NCBI RefSeq assembly: GCF_000960085.1
Contig: NZ_JYGT01000010.1
Location: 62,001 to 126,000 of the forward strand
Source: Streptococcus infantis
Lineage (GTDB): Bacteria; Bacillota; Bacilli; Lactobacillales; Streptococcaceae
DNA length: 64,000 bases
Direction of reading: 5' to 3'
Below, piece after piece: positions 25,409 through 33,237 of the stretch; within the stretch, counting starts at the first letter, position 1; each line of letters starts with the position of its first letter. The position numbers and the translations under genes are program-made. A model generated the notes under the pieces. The model had not been told where the DNA came from. It worked only from the letters and a program-made list of their open reading frames with translations, and ran no database searches.

Positions 25409-25430
25409 TATAAGATTCATAAGAATAATA

Positions 25431-25634
25431 TTATGTATCAAGAAATGGCATTAATTGTTCTGGCTTTAAAGTTAGTAGTGCGATTGTTTTTCCTTTAGTA
25501 TCGCAGAATTCAACCTCATATGCTTCATAAGGATTTGAATAAACTTCTACAATAGCACCGATGTCTCCCTTTTGTAAATTAAAACCAGGAAGATCTTGTT
25601 GCAATTTGACTACTTCTAAAAGCGAATATTTCAC
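25431..25634 (-). CDS. DUF4926 immunity-type protein
   Basis: This 67-residue protein matches DUF4926: LLEVVKLQQDLPGFNLQKGD-IGAIVEVY, YEVEFCDTKGKTIALLTLK. The start is GTG at 25634 with AAGGAG 7 bases upstream. DUF4926 genes typically follow DUF6883 genes, and here a broken DUF6883-like tip is immediately upstream. This supports a toxin-immunity relationship for the pair. Confidence 0.82.
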   Translation of the reverse strand: MKYSLLEVVKLQQDLPGFNLQKGDIGAIVEVYSNPYEAYEVEFCDTKGKTIALLTLKPEQLMPFLDT

Positions 25635-25655
25635 TATAAACTCCTTAATAATTAA

Positions 25656-26225
25656 CTATAAAACATATGTAATTGCCAATCATGGAATTGATTGTCCGCT
25701 ATCGATTATCCAACCAGTTCTAACTGTGGCGGTCTGTCCAATTGGACCAGTCATTGGAATATCAACAGTATAGCGTTGCCCATGTTCATCACATTTACCT
25801 GGAGTTGCTGGGTTTTCACAAACACCTTGTTGATTTTTTTTAATCAACTCATCTACATTTGATTGATTAAATCCTAATGCAGATTGAAAAACCTTTGCTT
25901 TTTCCACCTACAGGGTGTTCTGTATTTAAGGCATATCCCGTGATTTTTTGGGGTCAATGATAGCCTTATCTGCATTAGGTAATTTCGAATTAGAGCAAAG
26001 ACCTAATAGATAAAGCCAATCTTGAGCATTTGCCGCAAACGCATACAGATTCTCCCCGTCCAACAACCCAATCGGATCCTGATTCACAAACCGACCCGCA
26101 TCAGGCTCATAATACCTGAAGAAGTTGTAGTGCAACCCCGTTTCACGGTCGCAATACTGGTTTTGCAATCGGAAGGGTTGATGCACATGCTTGTAAAACC
26201 GCTCATCCTTTTTCAGACGACCTTA
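25656..26225 (-). pseudogene. Orphan Rhs core with DUF6883 tip, broken
   Basis: The core is clean ([43 protein letters not shown]). The tip reads DKAIIDPKK and changes frame for [11 protein letters not shown]. It returns to KVFQSALGFNQSNVDELIKK and TGPIGQTATVRTGWIIDSG, then has a TGA after QSIP before LAITYVL. HPVGGK..F...LGF and the final V.T.W block are the DUF6883 pattern. Two frame changes and one stop inactivate it. An exact TTCAGACGACCT lies in its upstream linker. Confidence 0.72.
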
Positions 26226-26257
26226 CGGTTTGGTTAGATCTCGAACTGACTATTCGT

Positions 26258-27097
26258 TTAAAGATAAGGCAAATCTAAGGCCTCATCATAACTTTCATCT
26301 AAGATTTTATTGACTGAGGCAGCAAACTGAATAGCCTTCATATCAATAGTTTCAGGATTGTCAGGAATCAGAAAGACAGCTATACCTATATTATTTTCTA
26401 TCAACCATGGTATCCCATCCTCTAAAAATTCTTCTATCTCAATTTCATAAATATCAGAATTCTTATCTTCAGAATTTGCCATAATTCTTGCGAATTCTAA
26501 TTCAGGCCATATGGCTAAAGATGAATTTTTCTCATCTCCCCATAATATCCAATCTCCTTCTTCGTCTGCTAAAACATATAGAACTCCAGAGTCAGCTATC
26601 CTTTTTAAAGTATGCTCACAACGTTCTTGACTGGACAAATTAAGAATTGCATTTATTGCTTTTTGTTGTAAAACCATCGACAAATAAGGTAAATCAAATT
26701 CTTCCCCATACCACTCATAAAAATAATCATTGATCATCTTGGCAAATTCAATTGGATCCAAAATAATAGTTTCTGTTTTTTCATTTATAGGAAAAATAGC
26801 TAATTTAATATTACTTTCAGACAATAAAGGAACGGTATCTTCTAAGAAGTTCTCTAGTTCCATTTCATCTATTCTCAATGCTTGAGGATTCCATTGGAGA
26901 GCTAACTCCGCAAACTCAGATTCTGGAAAAATCATTAGATATTCTTTTCCTTCATCATCTTGCAAACATATCCAGTCATCCTTTCCATTTAGTAGGTATA
27001 AAGTTTCAATACCAGATATAGTTTTAATAGAATAATCCAATCTTTCTTTAGCTGATAATTTAACAATTGAATCAATTGCTTGTTTTGGCAGGCCCAT
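26258..27097 (-). CDS. Tandem DUF2750 immunity-type protein
   Basis: From the ATG at 27097 (AAGGATTTTAATA upstream) the product has 279 residues. It consists of two DUF2750 domains of about 138 residues, each ending DLPYL. Shared blocks are a KERLDYSIKTISG / QERCEHTLKRIADSG helix, LYLLNGKDDWICLQDD / LYVLADEEGDWILWGD, an FPESEFAEL / WPELEFARI motif and an ENFLEDTVPLL / EEFLEDGIPWL helix. A longer frame to 27205 exists only because the duplicated segment supplies foreign codons. A tandem form implies internal gene duplication or fusion. Confidence 0.75.
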   Translation of the reverse strand: MGLPKQAIDSIVKLSAKERLDYSIKTISGIETLYLLNGKDDWICLQDDEGKEYLMIFPESEFAELALQWNPQALRIDEMELENFLEDTVPLLSESNIKLAIFPINEKTETIILDPIEFAKMINDYFYEWYGEEFDLPYLSMVLQQKAINAILNLSSQERCEHTLKRIADSGVLYVLADEEGDWILWGDEKNSSLAIWPELEFARIMANSEDKNSDIYEIEIEEFLEDGIPWLIENNIGIAVFLIPDNPETIDMKAIQFAASVNKILDESYDEALDLPYL

Positions 27098-27155
27098 TAT
27101 TAAAATCCTTTCTACTTTCGTGAGTCTTTGTTTTTTGCTCAGATTTTCCACCACA

Positions 27156-27335
27156 TTTTTTTGACCCAATACAATCCCATTTAACGAATTATTTGATATT
27201 TTCAATATAATATATATTTTTTCCTATATTTGTCTATGTCAATTAGTTTTTCAGCTATCAGGAAAACGACCTCTAGATAGAATGCCATTACTAATGGTAA
27301 TGAGATTTTAACGAACAAATTGTTCAGACGACCTC
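27156..27335 (-). repeat. Duplicated segment, copy 2
   Basis: Matches 25131-25312. It leaves the first 15 codons of that gene (SNNSLNGIVLGQK) abutting unrelated DNA just upstream of the DUF2750 gene, so a recombination joint lies at about 27155. Confidence 0.8.
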
Positions 27336-27360
27336 AAAAAAGATATTAAGATCGGCTGGA
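27323..27360 (-). terminator. Uptake-sequence hairpin (one arm decayed)
   Basis: TTCAGACGACCTC is an exact minus-strand AG-mucDUS; the opposite arm AAGATCGGCTGGA has three changes from a matching DUS. Confidence 0.5.
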
Positions 27361-27475
27361 AACAAAAACCGCATGCGTACTACACACCCCCTACGTCAGG
27401 ACTGAAGGCATTGTGCAGGCTACGACTTACTTTTCATCGTAATTGGAAGTTTCATGTGGTCAACGGCTTGCTTGG
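27361..27475 (-). repeat. Cassette-end repeat, double
   Basis: A first copy ends AGGCTACGACTTACT. A second short copy (GTAATTGGAAGTTTCATGTG then CAACGGCTTGCT) follows at once, as at 7317-7432. Confidence 0.6.
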
Positions 27476-27500
27476 GCTACTTTACAGTTGATAATTAAAT

Positions 27501-27746
27501 TTAGAAAATTATGTCTAATACTCTATTTTTTAAAATAAATTCTTTTTTTAAATGTTCTAAAATATTATCTAACTCTTCCTTGCTTAAAATTTGGTTGGTC
27601 TTAGTAAATTTTGCTGTTTTCGCATATAGGGAAAAGTGAAACTCATTATTTGGAAAGAACATTTCTCCTTCAAATGAAATTTCATTTCCATTTAAAGAAA
27701 CAATTAACATACCTCTTGAAATTTTTTCAATTACGAAATCATCCAT
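27501..27746 (-). CDS. Imm74-like immunity protein
   Basis: From the ATG at 27746 (AAAGGTAATTACT upstream) the product has 81 residues. The pattern VIEKISRGMLIVSLNGNEIS, then FEGEMFF...FSLYAKTAKFT and a helical end with IL.HLKKEF, resembles immunity family 74. The start overlaps the end of the toxin tip (ATGGATGA). Confidence 0.6.
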   Translation of the reverse strand: MDDFVIEKISRGMLIVSLNGNEISFEGEMFFPNNEFHFSLYAKTAKFTKTNQILSKEELDNILEHLKKEFILKNRVLDIIF

Positions 27747-28417
27747 AGTAATTACCTTTTTCTCATATATTTCCTGGTCGCAGATCTTTGCCAATAACGC
27801 CTGTTACAGTACCAGAAGCGCATGTTGCATACTCTGATGAAATATCTTCCCATGCTTTAATGCTTGCTTGGTTATTTTGATACCACGTAGGCATGATAAT
27901 TTTTCTAGCTTCAATTAACATTTCTAATGTTGTTCCTCCATTATATTTGGCTATATCGGCAGCAATATGTTGTCCACCAATACCATCTGTTCTACATGAC
28001 CAAAAAAATGCTGAGTTTGGTTCTGTTTTAACTTTGCTATTTTCACAGCATTTATTCAAACCTAGAGGATCAACCCACACCTGAGCATTAGGCGCAAAAG
28101 CATAAAAATTCTCCCCGCCCACTAATCCTATGGGATCTTGATTGTTAAACCGTCCGATTCTACTGTCGTAGTACCTGAAGAAGTTGTAATGCAGCCCCGT
28201 TTCACAGTCGCAATACTGGTTTTGCAGGCGGAAGGGTTGGTAGGCGTTATCCGTTACCTTGGTTTCCTCTTTCAGACGACCCCAGCCGGTGTATCTGCCG
28301 AACCACAGGAGGTTGCCGTCCTTATCGGTCATCTCCCTAGGGATGCCGATTTGGTCGCAGTGGAAGTAGTGGGTTTGTTGTCGGCTTTCGCAGTCTTCGC
28401 TGATGTGGTTTAGACAG
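27739..28417 (-). pseudogene. Orphan Rhs core with near-complete unassigned tip, late nonsense codon
   Basis: The core is unbroken ([33 protein letters not shown] linker, [21 protein letters not shown]). The tip reads [40 protein letters not shown] and [31 protein letters not shown], then TGA where the family has tryptophan (TGG to TGA). EKGNYYG and a final stop follow at 27739. This FW..RT.G.GG plus GGTTLE tip is a recurrent Rhs toxin type whose activity I cannot name. Only the last eight residues would be lost. Confidence 0.65.
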
Positions 28418-28502
28418 GAGAAACCGCTTTCGTGCGTACCACAATGCTCTACGTCAATACTCTACATCGGGATTGGAGGTTTCGTACGGGCTACGATTTG
28501 CT
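28418..28502 (-). repeat. Cassette-end repeat (with internal duplication)
   Basis: The CTCTACGTC / CTCTACATC unit occurs twice before GGGATTGGAGGTTTCGTACG and GGCTACGATTTGCT. Confidence 0.6.
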
Positions 28503-28573
28503 AATCAAAGCTAGAAATATATAATTCAGTTTACATATTACATATATCTTTAGGCACATAATATTTCAAACAA

Positions 28574-29170
28574 TTATTCTTCTTCTAAGACCATACGATT
28601 AAAACAGTCATACAAATCTTCTCCGACTAAATACATATTTTGCATCTTTACTTCTTCAGGCATAGTTTTTCCAAAATCATCAAAATAATCTTCTTCATCC
28701 CATTCGTTTTCATGGTACCAATAAAAAATTTTTCCTATTTTTTCCCCTTTTATACAAAGACATATCCTATCTCCGTAGTTATTCTCAGCAATAGGTAAAA
28801 AATTTGTAGGAATCCTATTTTCCATTTTTTTTATAGCATTGCTCAATGAATAGCCAGTTTGATACGATTCCCCTTCTCCATAGAAACAACCAAATTCCCC
28901 TTTCTTTATTACAACATTTTCTATCGGTGAATCAGGGGGATAACAATAACTTGGTAGTCCATTGTCATACATGGTTAATTTATAAAATACTTCATTTAGA
29001 TATGTCTCTCCTCCAAAACACGTCAAATAATCTAAATAATCAGAAAATTCTTTTCTATCAATATCTAGAAATTTTGACATTATTTCTCGTGATAAAGGAG
29101 CGAAAGGCTTTGCTCCGACCCTTACAACTCCACCCATTTTTTCTATTAAAGTTTGCATTCTTGTGCTCAT
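28574..29170 (-). CDS. SMI1/KNR4 (SUKH) immunity protein
   Basis: This 198-residue longer SUKH member has DRKEFSDYLDYLTCFGGETY, then NFLPIAENNYGDRICLCIKG and KIFYWYHENEWDEEDYFDDF, the classical SUKH sheet with an acidic binding loop. A GGAG precedes the ATG. The remnant of an LHH-type nuclease lies immediately upstream, a frequent SUKH target. Confidence 0.82.
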   Translation of the reverse strand: MSTRMQTLIEKMGGVVRVGAKPFAPLSREIMSKFLDIDRKEFSDYLDYLTCFGGETYLNEVFYKLTMYDNGLPSYCYPPDSPIENVVIKKGEFGCFYGEGESYQTGYSLSNAIKKMENRIPTNFLPIAENNYGDRICLCIKGEKIGKIFYWYHENEWDEEDYFDDFGKTMPEEVKMQNMYLVGEDLYDCFNRMVLEEE

Positions 29171-29191
29171 AATGTTTACTCCAGTTAAAGG

Positions 29192-29325
29192 TTATGGACA
29201 TGTTTTTCCGATTTTCTTCTTATTACGCATGACACTTGCAGGACCAGTATGCCTAATGACACTATGTAAATCTCTCGGTATTATTTGCGCCGTATTCCTA
29301 CTATAATGATGCAAAATCAGATTAT
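29192..29325 (-). pseudogene. LHH/HNH nuclease tip remnant
   Basis: About 42 codons read LHHYSRNTAQIIPRDLHSVI, RHTGPASVMRNKKKIGKTCP and stop at 29192. The LHH...PR.LH..IRHTG series is an HNH-superfamily toxin end. There is no core; the upstream side runs into a cassette-end repeat, so the 5' part of the toxin was lost. Confidence 0.65.
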
Positions 29326-29344
29326 TTCATGGAACGCAATATAT

Positions 29345-29432
29345 AAGGTTGTCTGAAATACAAAACAGTATTTGTGCGTGCCACACACACCCTACGTCAG
29401 GACTGAAGGTTTTGTGCGGGCTACAGCTTGTT
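29345..29432 (-). repeat. Cassette-end repeat
   Basis: A degenerate uptake sequence (AGGTTGTCTGAA) leads into GTGCGTGCCACACACACCCT, GGACTGAAGGTTTTGTGCGG and GCTACAGCTTGTT. Confidence 0.65.
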
Positions 29433-29443
29433 ACAAGGACTAA

Positions 29444-30115
29444 TTATTGCATAATTTGTTGTTTTAATTTTTGGTCAAAAGAATTTTCCAGGAAGATCAA
29501 ATCATGCTTGCTAAACAAACCATTATCATTTTCTAATACTTTTTTATCAAACAATAAAATATTCTGTATTAAAGGATCATTTAGTGGTAATTCATTCTTA
29601 TTTATAATATAAATAGCGGTTAACGCTTTAAAACGAAAAGCCTCTGGATAAAGTGATAAATATTTTAAAACTTCTTTGCTACCGGAATGGAAAGCCATAA
29701 TGATTGGAATATGATTTTGCTGCAAATGCATTAATACATCTGGATAGATGTTTTTTGCATCATTCTCAGATTCAGGTAATTTAATGGTATCTCCATAAGG
29801 AAATGAGGTAATAGGGGGAGCTTTAAAAAAATGCGCCTGCGAGATAGATGGTTGCACAAATACTAAATCATATGGATTTGACGATTTATCATAAGGAGGA
29901 ACATTTTGGGAGAAAAAATTTCCCATTTCAGAATTGTATGCATATAGGTGAAGTATGACCCCCTCGAAAGTACGAGAATTGCTAAAGGATATTTCACCAT
30001 AAACATATTTTCCTTTTTTAAATTTAATCCTATCTTTTAGAAAATTAGCATCAGGAATAATTAAATTATTTTTTAAATATTCAATAAGACCTTGAATAAA
30101 TTCTTTACTTTTCAT
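29444..30115 (-). CDS. Immunity protein for the REase-like tip, family not identified
   Basis: The ATG at 30115 is preceded by AAGGAGGATAATT and gives 223 residues. Blocks include YGEISFSNSRTFEGVILHLY, DLVFVQPSISQAHFFKAPPI and a helical C-terminal half (YPDVLMHLQQNHIPIIMAFH, YLSLYPEAFRFKALTAIYII). The REase-like toxin remnant ends 17 bases upstream, so this is its likely partner. Confidence 0.6.
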   Translation of the reverse strand: MKSKEFIQGLIEYLKNNLIIPDANFLKDRIKFKKGKYVYGEISFSNSRTFEGVILHLYAYNSEMGNFFSQNVPPYDKSSNPYDLVFVQPSISQAHFFKAPPITSFPYGDTIKLPESENDAKNIYPDVLMHLQQNHIPIIMAFHSGSKEVLKYLSLYPEAFRFKALTAIYIINKNELPLNDPLIQNILLFDKKVLENDNGLFSKHDLIFLENSFDQKLKQQIMQ

Positions 30116-30132
30116 AATTATCCTCCTTAAAA

Positions 30133-30385
30133 TCAATCTTTGAATACTAAAGTCATAAAGCGAGCAACGCCTTTGGAGGAACCCACATCCGTTTGCTTAT
30201 CCTTATTTTTTGTTGAAACCATATATGCAGCCTTCGGACATTTTCCTCCAGCATTGTGCGGTTTTTTCAAATTGAATAGCCCTGATCTCTTTTGACCTTT
30301 CGTTAATCGTTCTGTATTATTTTTTACCTCAATAAAATAGATTTTCCCATCTTTCATTGCGACTATATCAGGACGTATTCGTAGG
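30133..30385 (-). pseudogene. Restriction-endonuclease-like toxin tip remnant
   Basis: The readable frame is YLRIRPDIVAMKDGKIYFIE-VKNN, then KGQKRSGLFNLKKP and MVSTKN to a stop at 30133. The RPDIV...IEVK arrangement is the PD-(D/E)xK nuclease core, here intact (D, then E-x-K). No Rhs core is attached: upstream is an uptake-sequence hairpin. The domain's N-terminal helix is probably missing. Confidence 0.62.
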
Positions 30386-30421
30386 TAAGATATAGAGCAA
30401 GAGTGAACGATAATGAGATTA

Positions 30422-30457
30422 TTCAGACGACCTCGAAAAAGGATTGAGGTCGTCTGA
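30422..30457 (-). terminator. Uptake-sequence hairpin
   Basis: TTCAGACGACCTC and GAGGTCGTCTGA form a 12-bp stem with an 11-base loop. The left arm is an exact AG-mucDUS on the minus strand. A third DUS-like copy (TTTAGACGACCTT) follows at about 30467. Confidence 0.7.
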
Positions 30458-30523
30458 GAATTGATTTTAGACGACCTTGATATTTTGTTGGGGCTCGACC
30501 CAACCTATGGTCTAAAAAAGGTC

Positions 30524-30799
30524 TTAAAGAGGCTTGTTACCTTTAAATATATTAAATCTTGATAGATTAGCTCCTTTTGATTGAATATGTTTTATAGCTA
30601 ATTCAAGTTCATTAAATTCATTAAATTCTTCTATCTCATAATCTTCAGCCTGATCCAATTTATTTTTTGGTACTGTATAGTAATATGTGCTATAAGTTCC
30701 ATTATTTTTCTTAATAGCAAATACTTGATAAACAACCTTTCCATCAATTTCAATAAGTTCATCATATCCTTTTGTTTGTAAATTAGTTAAATTTAACAT
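30524..30799 (-). CDS. Small immunity-type protein, partner of the Ntox24-like tip
   Basis: This 91-residue protein reads NLQTKGYDELIEIDGKVVYQ-VFAIKKNNGTYSTYYYTVPK, then an acidic linker and a helix (FNELELAIKHIQSKGANLS). An AGGAAA precedes the ATG. The tip stop lies 3 bases upstream. The family is unrecognised. Confidence 0.6.
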   Translation of the reverse strand: MLNLTNLQTKGYDELIEIDGKVVYQVFAIKKNNGTYSTYYYTVPKNKLDQAEDYEIEEFNEFNELELAIKHIQSKGANLSRFNIFKGNKPL

Positions 30800-30801
30800 A
30801 T

Positions 30802-31320
30802 CTATTTTCCTATAATATCAATACGCACTTGTTTTCCATCTGGACGTCTAAGATTTATATACGGGTACTTTCCATGTTCTGTTCCTTGTGGATCATCATG
30901 TCCTTTACACCGTCCTGTTGCTTTATCCATAGCATAATCTTTTCCTGATTCACAAACCGACCCGCATCAGGCTCGTAATACCTGAAGAAGTTGTAATGCA
31001 GCCCCGTTTCACGGTCGGCATATTGGTTCTGCAGGCGGAAGGGTTGGTAAGCACTGTCCGTTACTCGGGTTTCCTCTTTCAGACGGCCCCAACCAGTGTA
31101 GTTGCCAAACCAAACCAGATTGCCGTCCTTATCGGTCATTTCTCTTGGGATACCGATTTGATCGCAGTGGAAGTAGTGGGTTTACTGGCGGCTTTCGCGT
31201 TCGAGGGAATCACGTTCTACGGTAATGCGGCCGTAAACGGCGGTCAAATCGCCGTAGCCAAAATCGACTTCAGCAAACAGCAGCCGTGCGCCGCCGTCGG
31301 GGGAGGCGATTTGGTAGAGG
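30802..31320 (-). pseudogene. Orphan Rhs core with Ntox24-like tip, frameshifted
   Basis: The core carries [19 protein letters not shown], a TAA near 31183 and [20 protein letters not shown] to GRFVNQ. The frame then breaks. In the correct frame the tip is [20 protein letters not shown] and [26 protein letters not shown], stopping at 30802. This short [14 protein letters not shown] tip resembles polymorphic toxin type 24 (from memory). The tip itself is intact, while the core-tip junction is a deletion joint. Confidence 0.62.
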
Positions 31321-31350
31321 TCGGCTGAAAGTCGGTTTTCAGACGACCTC
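31317..31350 (-). terminator. Uptake-sequence hairpin
   Basis: GAGGTCGGCTGAAA pairs with TTTTCAGACGACCTC; the right arm is an exact minus-strand AG-mucDUS. Confidence 0.6.
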
Positions 31351-31388
31351 TATGTTAACTGCTAATGAGATTGTTAAAGAACAAATGG

Positions 31389-31426
31389 TTCAGACGACCT
31401 CAAAGAAGATAGTGAGGCCATCTGAA
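31389..31426 (-). terminator. Uptake-sequence hairpin
   Basis: TTCAGACGACCTC pairs with GAGGCCATCTGAA over a 12-base loop, with the recurring lead GAGATTGTTAAAGAAC just before it. Confidence 0.6.
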
Positions 31427-31429
31427 AAG

Positions 31430-31490
31430 CGGAAACTGAACAGAAACTAACATCAGAATTTGAAGGTTTGTGCGGGGCTACGGCTTACTA
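31430..31490 (-). repeat. Cassette-end repeat (shortened)
   Basis: AACATCAGAATTTGAAGGTT, TGTGCGGGGCTACGGCTTACT; the GTGCG/CGCAC block is missing. Confidence 0.6.
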
Positions 31491-31497
31491 AGAATAA

Positions 31498-31755
31498 TTA
31501 CAGATGAGATTTGGGTGGATAAATTTGCAAATCTAAAGAACACCATCCACATACCAAATCCATTATTTCTAGAATGTAGTCCTCTTCACTTTCTGTTTTT
31601 ATGTCAGAACGAAGATTTTCTAGAAATAAATATAATTTATCTTGGGATACATCCTTATTTTTTAGCTCAATTAGGTGCTTTTTTATATCTAATAGGGATT
31701 TTTTTTGATTTTTTATCATCTCTAATAATATTTTTTTATCATGATTGTTAAACAT
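31498..31755 (-). CDS. Small immunity-type protein, partner of the Tse2-like tip
   Basis: This protein has 85 residues from the ATG at 31755, inside the 3' end of the toxin gene; upstream GTG and TTG codons at 31761 and 31767 are alternatives. It is helical (HDKKILLEMIKNQKKSLLDI, DKLYLFLENLRSDI) with an acidic middle and an ILEIMDLVCGWCSLDLQIY end. The overlap indicates coupled translation with the toxin. The family is unrecognised. Confidence 0.6.
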   Translation of the reverse strand: MFNNHDKKILLEMIKNQKKSLLDIKKHLIELKNKDVSQDKLYLFLENLRSDIKTESEEDYILEIMDLVCGWCSLDLQIYPPKSHL

Positions 31756-32700
31756 TGCCACACCCAACTTTCCTAAACTTGCGTCTTAGAGATCCTAATG
31801 TTTGCTTGTATTTTTCTAAAGTCATTTTTTTAGATGGTTGAATCGTTCCATGTCCAGGCTTATCAGGAACATATTTTAAATCGTCACCTAAGTCACTAGT
31901 GTCAATTTGCCAAACTGGATCTTTACCAGTTCCTCCAAATTCAGGAGGCCGTCTATGAGAAGGAAGATCTTGTGGCGAGGGAGACATAGACATACCATTC
32001 TTACCAGGCTCGACCATCCCATTTGCATCTACAGTAATATCAATACCTTCTCGGACACCTAAGCCCCTAGCTGATGATTCAATTTTAGGATACCCTCCAT
32101 CGTCTTTCATCCCTCGAAAAATTTTGGCTAATCCCCAAACATCCATCCACCCCTGCACACTCGGAGCAAACCAATAAAGATTATCTCCACCCCACAACCC
32201 AATCGGATCCTGATTCACAAACCGACCCTCATCAGGCTCGTAATACCTAAAGAAGTTGTAATGCAGCCCCGTTTCACGGTCGGTATACTGGTTCTGAAGG
32301 CGGAAGGGTTGGTAAGTACTGTCCGTTACTCGGGTTTCCTCTTTCAGACGGCCCCAACCAGTGTAGTTGCCAAACCAAACCAGGTTGCCGTCTTTATCAG
32401 TCATTTCACGCGGGATGCCGGCTTGGTCGCAGTGGAAGTAGTTGTTTTCCTGTTTGCTTTCGCCTTCAGCATTGGTGTGGTTGCGGACCTGCGCCAAAGG
32501 TTCGTAGCTGTCGGGATCGGCGTCGTAGATATAGGTATATCTGCCGTCCGGTTGGACTTCCTGCAAGAGGTGGCGCCGTCCCAGACGAAGTGGGTGCGTT
32601 TCGGTTCGGTACTCGTCCAGGCGAGTTTGTCTTGGCGTTCTTTGGAAAGGCGTCTGCCAAAAGGGTAGTAGGCGTAGTCGATGGTGCAACCATCAGATTG
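31748..32700 (-). pseudogene. Rhs core with Tse2-like toxin tip, core frameshifted
   Basis: The first part reads YAYYPFGRRLSKERQDKLAW and THFVWDGA, then shifts frame by one base to LLQEVQPDGRYTYIYDADPD. From there it is unbroken through [25 protein letters not shown] and QDPIGLWGG. The tip is IFRGMKDDGGYPKIESSARG, GVREGIDITVDANGMV, MSMSPSPQDLPSHRRPPEFG, GTGKDPVWQIDTSDLGDDL and a basic end. The HRRPPEFGGTGKDPVW block matches the Tse2 ADP-ribosyltransferase-like family. The tip is intact and followed by its immunity gene. Confidence 0.7.
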
Positions 32701-32718
32701 CCGTTAATCTAATTGTTT

Positions 32719-32755
32719 AAGGCTATCTGAAAAACCAACTTTCAGACGGCCTTTA
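32719..32755 (-). terminator. Uptake-sequence hairpin
   Basis: AAGGCTATCTGAAA pairs with TTTCAGACGGCCTT. The right arm contains an exact minus-strand AG-DUS. It lies just downstream of the Imm22 gene. Confidence 0.65.
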
Positions 32756-32778
32756 TCCTGACTAATGTTTCACAATCA

Positions 32779-33183
32779 CTAGCGATATTTTTTTCTAGGA
32801 TCTTTAAACGTTCCTATAAATTTTAAGTCATTATAAAGTTTTTCTGGATCATCGGGTTTAAAAGTAGCGTTTGCATAATAATACAAAGAATTCCCTTCAT
32901 TCACACCTTTTTCTTTAGATGCTCTTATAATTTCTTCTGTGGCTTTTTTCGAATGCGTACCAATTTCTTCAGCTAAAATTTCAATTGGAACAATCTCTCC
33001 GTTTTTGGTACGAAAAGCTACAAAAAAGTCTGAATCAATAAATGAAACCCCAAAATCTGCAAATGCTGGACATTGAGAATCTGAATCTTCCATTCCTTCA
33101 GTGTATTTATTAAATTCATCTAACGTCTTATTTGATGTTCCTATCCATACAGAAATCATATTTTTTGTATCTGAATCAAGCAT
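32779..33183 (-). CDS. Imm22-family immunity protein
   Basis: This 134-residue protein matches immunity family 22: MISVWIGTSNKTLDEFNKYT, FADFGVSFIDSDFFVAF, a helical centre and a GNSLYYYANATFKPDDPEKL end. An AAAGGA precedes the ATG. No toxin lies upstream, only a cassette-end repeat, so it is an orphan immunity gene. Confidence 0.72.
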   Translation of the reverse strand: MLDSDTKNMISVWIGTSNKTLDEFNKYTEGMEDSDSQCPAFADFGVSFIDSDFFVAFRTKNGEIVPIEILAEEIGTHSKKATEEIIRASKEKGVNEGNSLYYYANATFKPDDPEKLYNDLKFIGTFKDPRKKYR

Positions 33184-33237
33184 TTTAATCGTCCTTTCTC
33201 AGTTATTGAAAATTTAATTTAAAATTTATTTCATTAC

